Source of the DNA: Vibrio chagasii
GTDB lineage: Bacteria; Pseudomonadota; Gammaproteobacteria; Enterobacterales; Vibrionaceae
NCBI RefSeq assembly: GCF_002954585.1
Contig: NZ_MSCI01000002.1
Coordinates: 1,962,089 to 2,026,088, forward strand
Direction: 5' to 3'
DNA length: 64,000 nucleotides
The position numbers were made by a program, and so were the translations under genes. A model generated the notes under the pieces. That model was not told the DNA's origin. It saw nothing but the letters and a program-made list of their open reading frames with translations, and ran no database searches. Shown here in pieces: positions 53,674-62,865 of this stretch (within the stretch, counting starts at the first letter, position 1; every line of letters begins with the position of its first letter).

Positions 53674-54642
53674 TTAACTCTGAGAATATCGAACTAACGT
53701 CTCTCTATAGAGTGACAGCAGCGCTTTATCATTTACTTTAATCCCGACCTTCTGAGCCGGGAATGAACTCCACTCATCATTCATGTAACTGCGCTGGTCG
53801 CTTTTCTGGATGGTCATGCCCTCTGCAGGTCCATCAGTGACGACTCTAATTGCACCACTTCGACACTCAAACAAAGAAGGTTGGATGGCATAAGCAATGG
53901 CTGATGGATCGTGAACGTGGCAGCCTTCCATTCCCACTTTTTCGGAGTAGAACTTCAAATAGTAACGGCTTACATCCCAGATGAACTGCCCGACCTCTCC
54001 AGCATCATCTCTTAATTCATCCAAGTATTGAGCAGTAAAGAAGCTCTCTTCTGTTACATCAAGCCCGATAACCGTCACAGGCCATGATGCCGTGAAGACC
54101 TTGTCTGCAGCATGAGGATCATCGTGTATGTTCGCTTCAGCAAACGGCGTCACATTGCCTCTGTGGTCATTTTCGCCAAAGGCTCCGCCCATAATGACCA
54201 CTTCCTTGACCAATTCGACAATGTCGGGGGCAGCTTCCAGCGCCAAAGCAAGGTTAGTGAGAGGTCCTACAGCCACGAGTGTAATCTCTCCCGGCTCAGC
54301 ACGAACACTATCAATAATGAACTGATAAGCTGGCTTTTCAATCGCTGAGACATCTAGTGAACTTGGCGCTTTCAAATCACCAAAACCAGTTTCGCCATGT
54401 ACGATTACAGTAGCGCCAACTGGCTCTCTGACTAATGGCATATCAGTGCCCTTTGCCACCAGCGCATTCATACCAAACTTCTGCTTTAGATAAAGCGCAT
54501 TCTGAGTGCCGTTGTCTATCGTCGCATTGCCATAGACCGTCGTAATCCCTATCAGCTCGATCTCTGGATGAGCTTCAGCAAATAAAATGGCCATTGCGTC
54601 ATCGATGCCTGGGTCGGTATCGAGGATAATTTTCTTTTTCAT
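53674..54642 (-). CDS. Inosine/uridine-type nucleoside hydrolase
   Basis: 322 residues. The calcium-binding DTDPGIDDA motif is at residues 8-16, and the active-site His is in CHVHDPSAIAYAI near 240. It splits ribonucleosides into base and ribose. Sequence resembles the RihA/RihB/RihC group, but the base preference cannot be fixed. No signal peptide. Confidence 0.9.
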   Translation of the reverse strand: MKKKIILDTDPGIDDAMAILFAEAHPEIELIGITTVYGNATIDNGTQNALYLKQKFGMNALVAKGTDMPLVREPVGATVIVHGETGFGDLKAPSSLDVSAIEKPAYQFIIDSVRAEPGEITLVAVGPLTNLALALEAAPDIVELVKEVVIMGGAFGENDHRGNVTPFAEANIHDDPHAADKVFTASWPVTVIGLDVTEESFFTAQYLDELRDDAGEVGQFIWDVSRYYLKFYSEKVGMEGCHVHDPSAIAYAIQPSLFECRSGAIRVVTDGPAEGMTIQKSDQRSYMNDEWSSFPAQKVGIKVNDKALLSLYRETLVRYSQS

Positions 54643-54847
54643 ATCAGTTTCTTATTCACGCGATTGAAGAGTGAACCATACCCAGAAAAACCTTAGACAA
54701 ACGTGACCGAAATCGAAGCAATGATTTTTAATGTTGTCATCCCCAATACTCCGTATCTCCAGAGCCACTATTGACGGCTTTTTTATTTAGCCTGACGGAG
54801 TCCTTTTTGATAGAATTTGCCGCCCTACTCTATGCTCTGAGATCGTC

Positions 54848-55663
54848 ATGCACTACCAATGCCCTCTGTGTCACCAACCTTTATCTCAAAACGATCGTAC
54901 GTTTAAGTGTGAAAAGAACCATCAGTTCGATTTAGCAAAAGAAGGCTACGTCAACTTGATGCCAGCACACCATAAACGTTCAAAAGATCCAGGTGACAAT
55001 AAAGAGATGATGCAAGCACGTCGTCGCTTTCTTGAAGGCAACCATTACGACCCAATGCGCCAAGCGGTAGTCGGCTTATGCTCTAGCTACCTGCCAGAAA
55101 CTGCACCTAGCCTATTGGATATTGGTTGTGGCGAGGGATATTACACCAATGAAATCGCGCTGAATCTTGAAGATAAAAACGGTGCTATTTTTGGTTTAGA
55201 CATTTCTAAGATTGCTATCAAATACGCGGCTAAACGCTACCCAGCAGTCGACTTCTCTGTTGCCTCTAGCCATCGTCTACCCTTTGCTGAAAACAGCTTA
55301 GACGGCATTCTACGCATTTATGCGCCATGTAAGGCAGAAGAGCTCCAACGTACAATTAAAGACAATGGTGTCGTGATTACAGTAACACCAGCAAGCCGAC
55401 ACCTATATCAATTGCGTGACGCCATTTATGATGGTGTGCGTTTACACGATGAAGATCCTGAATTGATCGAAGGTTTTACTCTTGAGCACCAAGAGCATCT
55501 AAACTATATGATGGAACTATCGGGGTCAGATGCATTCGACCTGCTACAGATGACGCCGTTTGCTTGGAAAGCGACTGAAGAGTTTAAACAACAACTCACC
55601 AACGCAGAGCAATTCAACTGTGAAGCTGACTTTATGCTAAGAGTGTACCGAAAAAAGATTTAA
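54848..55663 (+). CDS. rlmA: RlmA, 23S rRNA (guanine745-N1)-methyltransferase
   Basis: 271 residues. N-terminal zinc site CPLCHQPL plus FKCEKNH (residues 4-24); the SAM motif LLDIGCGEGYYTNEIA lies near residue 92. The DLAKEGYVNLMPAHHKRSKD stretch is typical of RlmA. It methylates G745 in helix 35 of 23S rRNA. Confidence 0.93.
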   Translation: MHYQCPLCHQPLSQNDRTFKCEKNHQFDLAKEGYVNLMPAHHKRSKDPGDNKEMMQARRRFLEGNHYDPMRQAVVGLCSSYLPETAPSLLDIGCGEGYYTNEIALNLEDKNGAIFGLDISKIAIKYAAKRYPAVDFSVASSHRLPFAENSLDGILRIYAPCKAEELQRTIKDNGVVITVTPASRHLYQLRDAIYDGVRLHDEDPELIEGFTLEHQEHLNYMMELSGSDAFDLLQMTPFAWKATEEFKQQLTNAEQFNCEADFMLRVYRKKI

Positions 55664-55665
55664 TT

Positions 55666-55684
55666 GATATTGATTATCGTTTGC
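55666..55684 (+). promoter_or_regulatory. Candidate Fur box upstream of chaN
   Basis: GATATTGATTATCGTTTGC resembles the Fur consensus with a few mismatches. It starts just after the rlmA stop and lies about 55 bp before chaN, whose relatives bind haem and are iron-regulated. Confidence 0.5.
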
Positions 55685-55738
55685 ATTGAAGTCTCATCTT
55701 GCCTCCTTTAGTATGCGTGTTCTTCAAGGAGGCATTTC

Positions 55739-56692
55739 ATGCAACGTATTATTCTTATCGGATTAGCCACTCTTCTCACAGCTTGTGCTAATCAACCTTC
55801 AGAAAACACTTCTCAAAAAGTGGTTCAACCGGAAACCGTTTCCACCTACTACGATTACCAGTTTGCCTCACCACAAGGCGAAGCGCTCTCTCTCAACGCT
55901 TTACCTCAAGAGTTGCTAGGCGCTGACGTTATTTTTATTGGCGAATGGCACACTCACTCCGCCATTCACCGCTTTCAAACTGATTTCTTAAAAGCGCGTC
56001 AAAATGCAGACTCAAACATTGCCCTATCAATGGAGCAATTTACTCGAGAGCACCAAGACACACTTAACCAATACCTAAACGGCGAAATTGGCGAACAGGT
56101 GCTTATCTCCAAGGCTGCCGCTTGGCCAAATTACGAAAGCGATTACCGCGCATTAGTAGAGTTCGCAAAAGCGAATGACTTAGATGTTATCGCGGCAAAT
56201 GCGCCCAAACCCTTCGTTCAATGTATTGGTCGTAAAGGGTTACCGTACCTAGAGCAGCTTTCTTCAGAACAGCGAGATTGGGTTGCGACTGAGGTCAATA
56301 TTGGCGATAGCCCTTACAGAGAAAAGTTCATGGCATCGATGCATCACGGTACACCAGAGCAAACAGAAAAGCAGTTTGCCGCTCAAGTGACTTGGGATGA
56401 AACCATGGCGGAATCGATTGTCGATTACCTAGCAACGAACCCTGACAAACAGGTGATTCATGTCGCTGGTAAATTCCATACTGAAGGTGGTTTAGGCACA
56501 GCCGCTTCTATCTCGCGTCGCAATCCAGACCTGAAAGTTGCCATCATCACACCGGTCGAATCCTTGTCTTCAGATTCAAGTGATTACCAACTACAAGTAT
56601 TGTCTCCACCGGTGCGTTTTGTTCAGAAAGAGAACCGTATGAAGGCATACAAACACCTGTCTAAACGCAGCTCAGACCTACAATGTGACTAA
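55739..56692 (+). CDS. ChaN-family haem-binding lipoprotein
   Basis: 317 residues. Lipobox LLTAC (Cys near residue 15), then the ChaN domain with GEWHTHSAIHRFQ near 71-83 and HVAGKFHTEGGLG near 240, histidine-rich segments expected for haem contact. Structurally studied ChaN binds haem at the outer membrane and is iron-regulated; a candidate Fur box precedes this gene. AAGGAGG lies eight bases before the start. Confidence 0.85.
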   Translation: MQRIILIGLATLLTACANQPSENTSQKVVQPETVSTYYDYQFASPQGEALSLNALPQELLGADVIFIGEWHTHSAIHRFQTDFLKARQNADSNIALSMEQFTREHQDTLNQYLNGEIGEQVLISKAAAWPNYESDYRALVEFAKANDLDVIAANAPKPFVQCIGRKGLPYLEQLSSEQRDWVATEVNIGDSPYREKFMASMHHGTPEQTEKQFAAQVTWDETMAESIVDYLATNPDKQVIHVAGKFHTEGGLGTAASISRRNPDLKVAIITPVESLSSDSSDYQLQVLSPPVRFVQKENRMKAYKHLSKRSSDLQCD

Positions 56693-56876
56693 GCTCGCTT
56701 AGCTTCTTAGGTTGAACATGGGTATCGGCATAGGAATTGCTTATTTACCAAGCAGTTTTGATTAAGCAGAAGAAAATGTAATGTGCGAATAAAAAAACAT
56801 CACTATCGATGATTAATTGCACAAGTTTTTCACACCTCTGCCGATACTATGTTTAAGGATAGGTAAGGAGAGCTAT

Positions 56877-57230
56877 ATGACGCCAGTAGGAACGAGTAAC
56901 ACTCAGCTGTATTCGCCTTCGCAGATGAACGCTAAGAGTTCAGCTAACGAAGCTGAAAAGCCTGCGCCGCTTAAGGTTGAGCAAAACACGGTTAAGCTTT
57001 CTGAAGAAGGTAAAGCGCTCTTATCTGCCCTTAAAGAAATCGATAAAGAAGCGAAGAAAGTTGAAGCAGAAAACACGACCGTTACCGATAAAGTGGAATC
57101 ATTTGCTCACGGCGCTCTAGGTATGGATCACCCAGACAAGATCGAAGAAGAGAATGACGGTTCTTATTCAGCGGGGCAATACTTGTCCGCAGCGGCAACC
57201 GTAGGCGGTATTCTTCTTGCTCTAATATAG
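56877..57230 (+). CDS. Hypothetical protein with hydrophobic C-terminus
   Basis: 117 residues from ATG 56877, with AAGGAG seven bases upstream; an upstream in-frame start is rejected. The N-terminal half is polar and Ser/Asn/Ala-rich, the middle is charged helix (LSALKEIDKEAKKVEAEN), and the last 18 residues are small and hydrophobic (AAATVGGILLALI). The strong ribosome binding site and clean composition make it likely real. No family recognised; a tail-anchored protein is possible. Confidence 0.6.
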   Translation: MTPVGTSNTQLYSPSQMNAKSSANEAEKPAPLKVEQNTVKLSEEGKALLSALKEIDKEAKKVEAENTTVTDKVESFAHGALGMDHPDKIEEENDGSYSAGQYLSAAATVGGILLALI

Positions 57231-57363
57231 CCTTACCGGCTTAGTTCTTTGATCGTATTTTATTCAAAATAAAAGCGATTTGTCGTCACGACAATAGACC
57301 CGATTAGGTCACAAAAACGAGTTCATTCCATAATTCCGATCTCATTTAAATGGAATAATACTC

Positions 57364-59250
57364 GTGAAAAACACTTTTGAGCTTATCGATAAGCCAACCT
57401 TCTTTGGTGCGATTGCACTACTCCTCACGATAGTTTTCCCGCTCATTCTGTTCCCAGATCAAGGTGCAGACTGGATTGCGATTGCGAAAACATTCATGAC
57501 TGACCAACTTGGTTTTCTATATCTTGCGCTAGGCCTAGCGGCTTGTGCATTTATGGTGTACGTGGTTTTCAGTGATATGGGACAAATTAAACTCGGCGAA
57601 GCTGATGAAGAACCTGAGTTTAAAACTGCTTCATGGGCTGCGATGCTATTTTGTGGTGGTATCGGTGCAAGTATCTTGTACTGGGGCTGTATTGAGTGGG
57701 CTTACTACTACCAATCTCCTCCTTTCCAACTAGAACCTGGCAGTGAAGAAGCAGTGCGCTGGGCAGCGACCTACGGTCTGTTCCACTGGGGACCAATCGC
57801 ATGGTCTATCTACCTAATCCCGGCAATTCCTATTGCTTACTTCTTCTACGTACGTAAACAGCCAGTTCTAAAGATCTCAAGTGCCTTAATGCCTGTTCTT
57901 GGTGAACACCGTAGTAAAGGCGTACCAGGAAAGATCGTTGATATCCTATTCATTTTCGGCCTATTAGGCGGCGCCGCGACAACTTTAGGTTTAGCAGCTC
58001 CTCTAATTACTGAAGGCTTGAATCACCTGTTTGGCCTACCGAAAAACAACCTGACACAAGTGACGGTTCTTTTGGTCTGTACTGCTATTTTTGCTTACTC
58101 GTCTTATGCGGGCTTGGAAAAAGGCATTAAGATCCTAAGTAACATCAACTTCTGGGGTGCGATGGGTCTATTGGCATTCGTACTGATTGCTGGCCCGACG
58201 ATCTTCATGCTGGAAACTGGCTTAGACTCGATTGGTCGTCTGCTGTCTAACTTCTTCGTGATGGCGACATGGGCTGAACCATTTGGTGGCTACGGCACAT
58301 TTGAAAACACACACTTCCCACAAGACTGGACGATTTTCTACTGGGCATGGTGGCTAGTTTTTGCACCGAGTATGGGCCTATTTGTAGCGCGTATCTCTCG
58401 CGGCAGAACCATCAAACAAATGGTGTCAGGTTCTATCTTCTTTGGTTCTCTGGGCTGTTTCCTATTCTTCATGATCTTGGGTAACTACGGTCTATCTCTA
58501 CAGCTTTCTGGCGAACTAGATGTTGTGGCTGTACTTAACGATGAAGGCGCAACCAAAGCGATCTTCTCGATGCTGGCACAATTGCCGATGAGCACAATCG
58601 TTATCGCAGTGTTTACACTACTGTGTATCATTTTCACGGCAACCACCTTTGATTCGATTTCATACATCCTTGCTTCTGTTGTTCAGAACAACGTGACAGA
58701 AGAACCAATGCGTTGGAACCGTATGTTCTGGGCATTCACACTGTCGTTCTTACCAACGATTCTGATGTTCCTGGGTGGTCTGAGTACGCTACAAACCGCA
58801 GCGATTGTTGGTGGCCTACCGCTACTGGCTATCTCTATGATGTTGATGATTTCAGCAGTGCGCGCAACTAGCCTCGACTTACGCCACCAAGATGCGTACA
58901 TCGAACCAACCATCAATATCGAAGAGCTGCCAGACATGGATCCATGGTCAGCTGAAGGTATGGCTCTGGCTCAGTTTGAGAAAGAGAGAGACGCTGCGCA
59001 AGAAGCTGCAGAGCTAGAGCGTGTTGCTTATACAGAACTAGCAGCAGTGAAAAAAGAAATTCGCGCTTATGTGCTAGAACAAGGTTCGCAAATGGAAACT
59101 CACGAGCTACCAGAGAACCTACAACAAGCACTTGAGCAGGCCGAGAGTAATCTTAGTGCCGCACAAGCGAAAAAGGTCGAGTTATCTGAGCAGGCTCAGA
59201 ATGCTCGAATCGCGTTCAACCAAGTGGTTGCAGAACTACCGCTTGCTTGA
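57364..59250 (+). CDS. BCCT-family transporter with C-terminal coiled-coil extension
   Basis: 628 residues, GTG start. Twelve predicted membrane helices over residues 10-500. The family signature DWTIFYWAWWLVFAPSMGLF lies near residue 320. BCCT proteins take up betaine, choline, carnitine or DMSP with Na+ or H+; the substrate cannot be fixed here. After the last helix comes a charged region of about 120 residues (coiled coil, about 530-628: AALERVAYTELAAVKKEI-like, Ala/Glu-rich), longer than usual. Such tails sense osmolarity in BetP. Osmoprotectant uptake is the best inference for a marine vibrio. Confidence 0.87.
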   Translation: MKNTFELIDKPTFFGAIALLLTIVFPLILFPDQGADWIAIAKTFMTDQLGFLYLALGLAACAFMVYVVFSDMGQIKLGEADEEPEFKTASWAAMLFCGGIGASILYWGCIEWAYYYQSPPFQLEPGSEEAVRWAATYGLFHWGPIAWSIYLIPAIPIAYFFYVRKQPVLKISSALMPVLGEHRSKGVPGKIVDILFIFGLLGGAATTLGLAAPLITEGLNHLFGLPKNNLTQVTVLLVCTAIFAYSSYAGLEKGIKILSNINFWGAMGLLAFVLIAGPTIFMLETGLDSIGRLLSNFFVMATWAEPFGGYGTFENTHFPQDWTIFYWAWWLVFAPSMGLFVARISRGRTIKQMVSGSIFFGSLGCFLFFMILGNYGLSLQLSGELDVVAVLNDEGATKAIFSMLAQLPMSTIVIAVFTLLCIIFTATTFDSISYILASVVQNNVTEEPMRWNRMFWAFTLSFLPTILMFLGGLSTLQTAAIVGGLPLLAISMMLMISAVRATSLDLRHQDAYIEPTINIEELPDMDPWSAEGMALAQFEKERDAAQEAAELERVAYTELAAVKKEIRAYVLEQGSQMETHELPENLQQALEQAESNLSAAQAKKVELSEQAQNARIAFNQVVAELPLA

Positions 59251-59297
59251 CTTTAGCCATGACGCTGCCCACGAGTTTGGGCCCTCCTAAATAAGCC

Positions 59298-59327
59298 AAA
59301 GGCTCACAGAAATGTGAGCCTTTTTTT
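59298..59327 (+). terminator. Terminator of the BCCT gene
   Basis: AAAGGCTCAC-AGAAAT-GTGAGCCTTTTTTT. Confidence 0.88.
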
Positions 59328-59444
59328 ATTTCTATTCCAAAGACTTGAGTTATTGCTCAATTTTATATTTATGAAATAAATATGAAACAGAGTTGACACA
59401 TTCGAGTGCTTTAATCACCCCGCTTATATAAAAAGGGATAAACA

Positions 59445-61022
59445 ATGAAGCACTTTATGAAACCTGTTATTGCCGCAGTGGCAACGTCAACACTCTCATT
59501 CAATGTACTTTCAGCAGAAATCAAAAATGTCATTCTAATGATTGGCGATGGTATGGGACCTCAACAAGTTGGCTTACTAGAGACTTATGCAAACCAAGCA
59601 CCTAACTCAATCTATAAAGGTCAAAAGACCGCCCTTTATCAGCTTGCTCAAGAAGGCGTGATTGGTTCATCTCTTACCCACCCAGAAGATGCGATTGTGG
59701 TCGACTCTGCGTGTTCCGCAACCATGCTTGCTACAGGTATTTACACAGGTTCAGAAGTTATTGGTATTGACTCCCAAGGCAATCACGTAGAAACCGTGCT
59801 GGAGAAAGCAAAAAAAGCGGGTAAAGCAACCGGTCTGGTTTCCGACACGCGCTTAACTCACGCAACACCTGCCGCATTCGCCGCGCATCAGCCACACCGC
59901 TCTCTAGAAAACCATATTGCTAGCGATATGCTGGAAACAGGTGTCGATGTGATGCTATCTGGCGGGCTACGTCACTGGATCCCTAAGTCAACCAATGACA
60001 AAGGCGAAACCTACAAACAACTTGAGCAACTGACCCAAGGTGACGTTTATCTCAAGTCAAAACGTAAAGATGACCGCAACCTTCTTACTGAAGCCCAGAA
60101 AGACGGCTATCAGTTAGCATTTAACAGAGATATGCTCGACAACGCTAACGGCGACAAATTACTTGGTCTATTCGCGTACTCTGGCATGGATGATGGTATT
60201 GCATATAGCAATAAAAAGCTGAGTAGCGAACGCACACAACCGAGCTTAAAAGAGATGACGCAAAAAGCGCTTAACGTCTTATCAAAAGATGAAGATGGCT
60301 TTTTCCTAATGGTTGAAGGCGGTCAGATAGATTGGGCTGGGCACAGTAATGATGCGGGTACTATGCTGCACGAACTGCTTAAGTTTGATGAAGCAATTCA
60401 AACGGTATACGAATGGGCAAAAGATCGTGAAGACACCATCGTAATTGTCACTGCAGACCATGAAACTGGCTCTTTCGGCTTTAGCTATTCATCAAGTGAG
60501 CTACCAAAGCCACAAAAGCGCCCAGGAGAAGCCTTTACCGATCGTGATTATGCGCCAAACTTTAACTTCGGTGCCTTCGATATTCTTGATGGTTTATACA
60601 ATCAGAAACAAAGCTACTACGGCATGATCAGTGAATACCAAAAACTCGACAAAGCTGAGCAAACGCCTGAGAAATTCGCTGAGATCGTGAACAAAAATAG
60701 TGAATTTCCAATCACCGCAGAACAAGCGAAAAAGGTACTAGCAAGTAAGCCAAACCCATATCGACTGGCGCAACACAAGTACCTTTCTGAAGAAAATGTA
60801 CCAGCCATCAACGATTTCGATGCCTTCTTCCCATATAACGACCGTGGCAACCTACTTGCTCGAGAGCAAGCAACAGGTCAAAACATCGTTTGGGGTACAG
60901 GCACACACACTCATACACCTGTGAATGTGTTTGCTTGGGGGCCTGCCGAAAAGATATTACCAGTATCTAAGATCATGCATCACTCAGAGCTTGGTGAGTA
61001 CATCAAGCAACAAGTAAATTAG
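59445..61022 (+). CDS. Alkaline phosphatase (Vibrio secreted type)
   Basis: 525 residues with a signal peptide (about 1-23, ending VLSA). PhoA superfamily: metal-binding LMIGDGMGPQQ near 31-41 and active-site Ser in DSACSATML near 86-94, with zinc ligands in GGQIDWAGHSNDA near 290 and TADHETGSF near 337. The length and long insertions after residue 350 resemble the cold-active Vibrio alkaline phosphatase with its large surface loop. No Pho box was found in the promoter. Confidence 0.9.
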   Translation: MKHFMKPVIAAVATSTLSFNVLSAEIKNVILMIGDGMGPQQVGLLETYANQAPNSIYKGQKTALYQLAQEGVIGSSLTHPEDAIVVDSACSATMLATGIYTGSEVIGIDSQGNHVETVLEKAKKAGKATGLVSDTRLTHATPAAFAAHQPHRSLENHIASDMLETGVDVMLSGGLRHWIPKSTNDKGETYKQLEQLTQGDVYLKSKRKDDRNLLTEAQKDGYQLAFNRDMLDNANGDKLLGLFAYSGMDDGIAYSNKKLSSERTQPSLKEMTQKALNVLSKDEDGFFLMVEGGQIDWAGHSNDAGTMLHELLKFDEAIQTVYEWAKDREDTIVIVTADHETGSFGFSYSSSELPKPQKRPGEAFTDRDYAPNFNFGAFDILDGLYNQKQSYYGMISEYQKLDKAEQTPEKFAEIVNKNSEFPITAEQAKKVLASKPNPYRLAQHKYLSEENVPAINDFDAFFPYNDRGNLLAREQATGQNIVWGTGTHTHTPVNVFAWGPAEKILPVSKIMHHSELGEYIKQQVN

Positions 61023-61048
61023 CCTGAGATTTTTTGCTAGCTTCACTT

Positions 61049-61070
61049 AACGCCCTACGGGGCGTTTTTT
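61049..61070 (+). terminator. Terminator of the alkaline phosphatase gene
   Basis: AACGCCC-TAC-GGGGCGTT with T-run. Confidence 0.8.
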
Positions 61071-61138
61071 GTTTTAAGAGTTAAGGCGTTTAAGGATTTA
61101 AGCTAAGTAAGTTTCAGATTTAGGTGACGCCAAATAGC

Positions 61139-61166
61139 AAAACAGCCGCTGTTGAGCGACTGTTTT
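61139..61166 (-). terminator. Terminator of ycgN
   Basis: Imperfect AAAACAG/CTGTTTT hairpin with an inner GCT/AGC pair, directly after the ycgN stop. Confidence 0.6.
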
Positions 61167-61171
61167 AATCA

Positions 61172-61609
61172 TTAACGATTTGGGTGATTAAGGATGTGGT
61201 CTTCCCAATCCACAACATCAATTTCGTATACGACTTTGTTGCGAACGCTTTCACCCGCAGCGTGCATTTCAGACTTAGAACCAGTGATTAATGGGTGCCA
61301 CTCTGGGATCTGCTTAGACTCAGATAGAAGACGGTAAGCACAAGTATCCGGTAGCCAATGGAACTCGTCGATCTTGTCACGAGTCAGCTTCAAACACTCT
61401 TCACCTGAAGTGAAACGGTTTGGGTAGTCCTTACAAGAACACGTTTTGTCATTCAGCCAGCTACACGCCACATTGGTGTAGTAAACTTCATCGCTATCTT
61501 CATCCATAAGCTTATGTAAGCAACACTTACCACAACCATCGCACAGAGATTCCCACTCTTGCTCGGACATCTGCTCTAGTGTCTTTTCTTGCCAAAATGG
61601 ATTCGTCAT
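61172..61609 (-). CDS. ycgN: YcgN-family cysteine-cluster protein (UPF0260)
   Basis: 145 residues. Cysteines: LCDGCGKCCLHKL near 22-34, CSWLNDKTCSCKDYPNRF near 49-66, EECLKL and the later TCAYRL. The pattern suggests an iron-sulfur or zinc site of the CxxCxxCC (YkgJ/YcgN) superfamily. Function unknown. It is divergent from a second, smaller member of the same superfamily. Confidence 0.92.
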   Translation of the reverse strand: MTNPFWQEKTLEQMSEQEWESLCDGCGKCCLHKLMDEDSDEVYYTNVACSWLNDKTCSCKDYPNRFTSGEECLKLTRDKIDEFHWLPDTCAYRLLSESKQIPEWHPLITGSKSEMHAAGESVRNKVVYEIDVVDWEDHILNHPNR

Positions 61610-61768
61610 AGGATTGCTTCTTACTCTTTTACTGGGGTGCGTGTTATACCGTTAGCCCATAAAAAGTTCAAGGATAAAAATTGTTCATTATGTGATCCAA
61701 TCAATAGCTGTCACTCCCATTATTTTTTGCTACTATCGCGCACCCTGTTATTTAGTGAGTTTAATTTG

Positions 61769-62017
61769 ATGGAATGTCGCCTAGGTTGTGGAGCATGCTG
61801 TATTGCTCCGAGTATTACGTCAGCTATTCCTGGAATGCCGAATGGTAAGCCTGCGGGTGTACGCTGCATTCAGTTAAACGATCAGAATCTTTGTAAACTG
61901 TTTGGTCAAGACTCCCGTCCTAAAGTGTGTCATCAATTCAAAGCTTGCCCTGTTATTTGCGGCAAAACCGATCAAGAAGCACTCGACAACTTAATCGAAC
62001 TTGAGGCAATCACTTAG
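61769..62017 (+). CDS. YkgJ-family cysteine-cluster protein
   Basis: 82 residues from ATG 61769; a longer frame to 61589 is rejected because it would read through the ycgN start. CRLGCGACCIAP at residues 3-14, then CIQLNDQNLCKLF, then VCHQFKACPVICG. Likely metal or Fe-S binding; function unknown. Confidence 0.88.
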   Translation: MECRLGCGACCIAPSITSAIPGMPNGKPAGVRCIQLNDQNLCKLFGQDSRPKVCHQFKACPVICGKTDQEALDNLIELEAIT

Positions 62018-62119
62018 TCATACCTCTTCCATTTTCTGACATCTATATGCCCAAGATTTCACAATTTTGCAAAATCTAAACTATCTTCTCGATACCGGTA
62101 CAGATTAATAAAGGTCGTT

Positions 62120-62783
62120 ATGAATAAGTATATAGCAGAAATGTTGGGTACGTTTTGGTTGGTTGTGGTAGTGCCGTCTTAGCCGCCGCTTTTCCCGATA
62201 CAGGCATTGGCCTGCTTGGGGTCTCTTGCCTTTGGTTTAACCGTACTCACCATGGCTTTCGCTATTGGGCATATATCCGGTTGCCACCTCAACCCAGCTG
62301 TCACTATAGGCCTTTGGACAAATGGTCGTTTTGATACCAAAGATGTTGTACCTTATATCATTGCTCAAGTACTCGGCGGCATTATTGCTGGCGGCGTATT
62401 ATTTGTGATTGCCTCCGGTCAAGCTGGCTTTGATGCTGTTGCGTCAGGTCTCGCGTCTAATGGCTTTGGAGAGCACTCTCTCGTTGGTTACTCACTAACC
62501 GCAGCACTGGCCTGTAAGGTGGTGATGACCATGGTATATGGGAGCGACCGATTCTAAAGCACCCGCGGGATTTGCACCCATCGCGATTGCTCTCTGTTTA
62601 ACCTTGATTCACCTTATAAGTATTCCAGTAACCAATACCTCTGTGAAACCAGCTCGGAGTACCGGTGTAGCGGTATTTGTTGGTGACTGGGCCGTTTCTC
62701 AACTATGGCTATTCTGGATTGCTCCAATTATTGGTGCGGTGATCGGTGCGGTCATATACAAAACCGTTCGAGGCTCGTATTAA
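62120..62783 (+). pseudogene. aqpZ: Aquaporin Z, broken by three frame-changing deletions
   Basis: All parts of AqpZ can be read, but in different frames. The start MNKYIAEMLGTFWLV at 62120 is followed by a deletion of about 10 bp near 62165, where the VLGG codons before CGSAVLAA should be. A 2-bp loss in a CT run near 62223 precedes LAFGLTVLTMAFAIGHISGC. A third deletion near 62535 removes most of the MMFLIVI helix before MGATDSKAP. The first NPA motif is intact (HLNPAVTIGL), the second is changed to KPA (TSVKPARSTG). Several independent lesions argue for a real pseudogene rather than one sequencing error. Confidence 0.85.
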
Positions 62784-62826
62784 GCTCTAAGAAGAGTCGG
62801 ATAAAATAAGCTGTAAATAATAAACG

Positions 62827-62865
62827 AAAAAGCCGCTTAGTGATGATTCACCAAGCGGCTTTTTT
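62827..62865. terminator. Terminator between aqpZ and recR
   Basis: AAAAAGCCGCTT/AAGCGGCTTTTT long hairpin usable in both directions; it overlaps the recR stop. Confidence 0.85.

Noticed and set aside
59330..59444. Pho box upstream of alkaline phosphatase
   Set aside because: No pair of CTGTCAT-like repeats with the right spacing was found.
62207..62783. Two separate short membrane proteins (62207-62557 and 62538-62783)
   Set aside because: Together with 62120-62180 they reassemble into one AqpZ sequence, so they are fragments of one broken gene.
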